Shown: positions 28,431-28,447 of the stretch, piece by piece
Layout: every line of letters starts with the position of its first letter
Numbering within the stretch: position 1 is the first letter of the stretch
NCBI GenBank assembly: GCA_027366075.1
Contig: DAHXLI010000021.1
Span: forward strand, 1 to 28,447
From: Candidatus Parvarchaeota archaeon
Lineage (GTDB): Archaea > Nanobdellota > Nanobdellia > Parvarchaeales > Parvarchaeaceae
Reading direction: 5' to 3'
DNA: 28,447 nt
The notes under the pieces: generated by a model
Databases searched by the model: none
Told to the model about the DNA's origin: nothing
What the model saw: only the letters and a program-made list of their open reading frames with translations
Made by a program: the position numbers and the translations under genes

Positions 28431-28447
28431 CCGAACATTCTTATAAG

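Noticed and set aside
1..28447. CRISPR array or toxin-antitoxin pair
   Set aside because: No series of regularly spaced repeats was seen, and no gene pair matched a known toxin-antitoxin arrangement. The only RNA-guided system found is the TnpB element.

Overview
The window is archaeal chromosome. Evidence: archaeal/eukaryal-type replication factor C, ribosomal protein S17e, archaeal-type LeuRS and ProRS, a Cdc48/VAT ATPase, a Trm5-type methyltransferase, an archaeal RNase P RNA, and TATA boxes (TTTAAATA-like) centred about 26 bp before many start codons, which implies mostly leaderless mRNAs. Very tight gene packing, several shortened family members (RfcL, Trm5, ScpA) and a DUF929-type membrane protein suggest a small-genome DPANN archaeon, possibly of the acidophilic ARMAN/Micrarchaeota kind. 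That placement is inference; no rRNA is present to test it.

Layout. 1-1.4 kb: the 3' end of an unknown gene, then a solo tnpB (IS200/IS605, IS1341-like) with its right-end hairpin and a probable omega RNA. 1.4-2.05 kb: a small SWIM zinc-finger gene divergent from an RNase P RNA gene (1767-2046), sharing one AT-rich TATA region. 2.1-3.65 kb: a membrane-anchored CPYC (DUF929-like) protein with a coiled-coil tail. 3.7-7.1 kb: a tight four-gene operon, wHTH protein - KaiC-like ATPase - RfcS - RfcL. 7.1-12.4 kb, minus strand: Trm5-like methyltransferase, LeuRS and a two-gene ABC exporter. 12.4-14.4 kb: ProRS and a small methyltransferase, divergent from the ABC genes around one symmetric TATA box. 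14.4-15.4 kb: PRC-barrel protein, S17e and tRNA-Thr(GGT). 15.4-19.2 kb, minus: a TOPRIM protein, an Rqc2/NEMF/RqcH homologue and two unknown proteins in one gene string. 19.3-20.5 kb: a GPT/Alg7-like sugar-phosphate transferase divergent from tRNA-Gln(TTG). 20.5-22.9 kb: a more loosely packed segment with a short membrane-anchored gene whose stop lies inside the tRNA, an aldehyde dehydrogenase, a 15-bp direct repeat either side of it, and two mini-ORFs. 23-24.8 kb: an M3 oligopeptidase. 24.8-25.0 kb: an internally deleted metallo-beta-lactamase remnant. 25.1-28.4 kb: an unknown gene, cdc48/VAT and a short ScpA-like kleisin in one operon, headed by two near-identical palindromic operator-like sites around its TATA box.

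Most of the window is housekeeping: replication clamp loading, tRNA charging and modification, ribosome rescue and protein unfolding. The best leads are the twin operators before the Cdc48 operon with its unusual Gly/Phe-rich insert in the Cdc48 N-domain, the two unknown proteins linked to the ribosome-quality-control factor, the wHTH/KaiC-like pair fused by operon structure to the clamp loader, and a tRNA-Thr lacking the canonical G18-U55 elbow pair.
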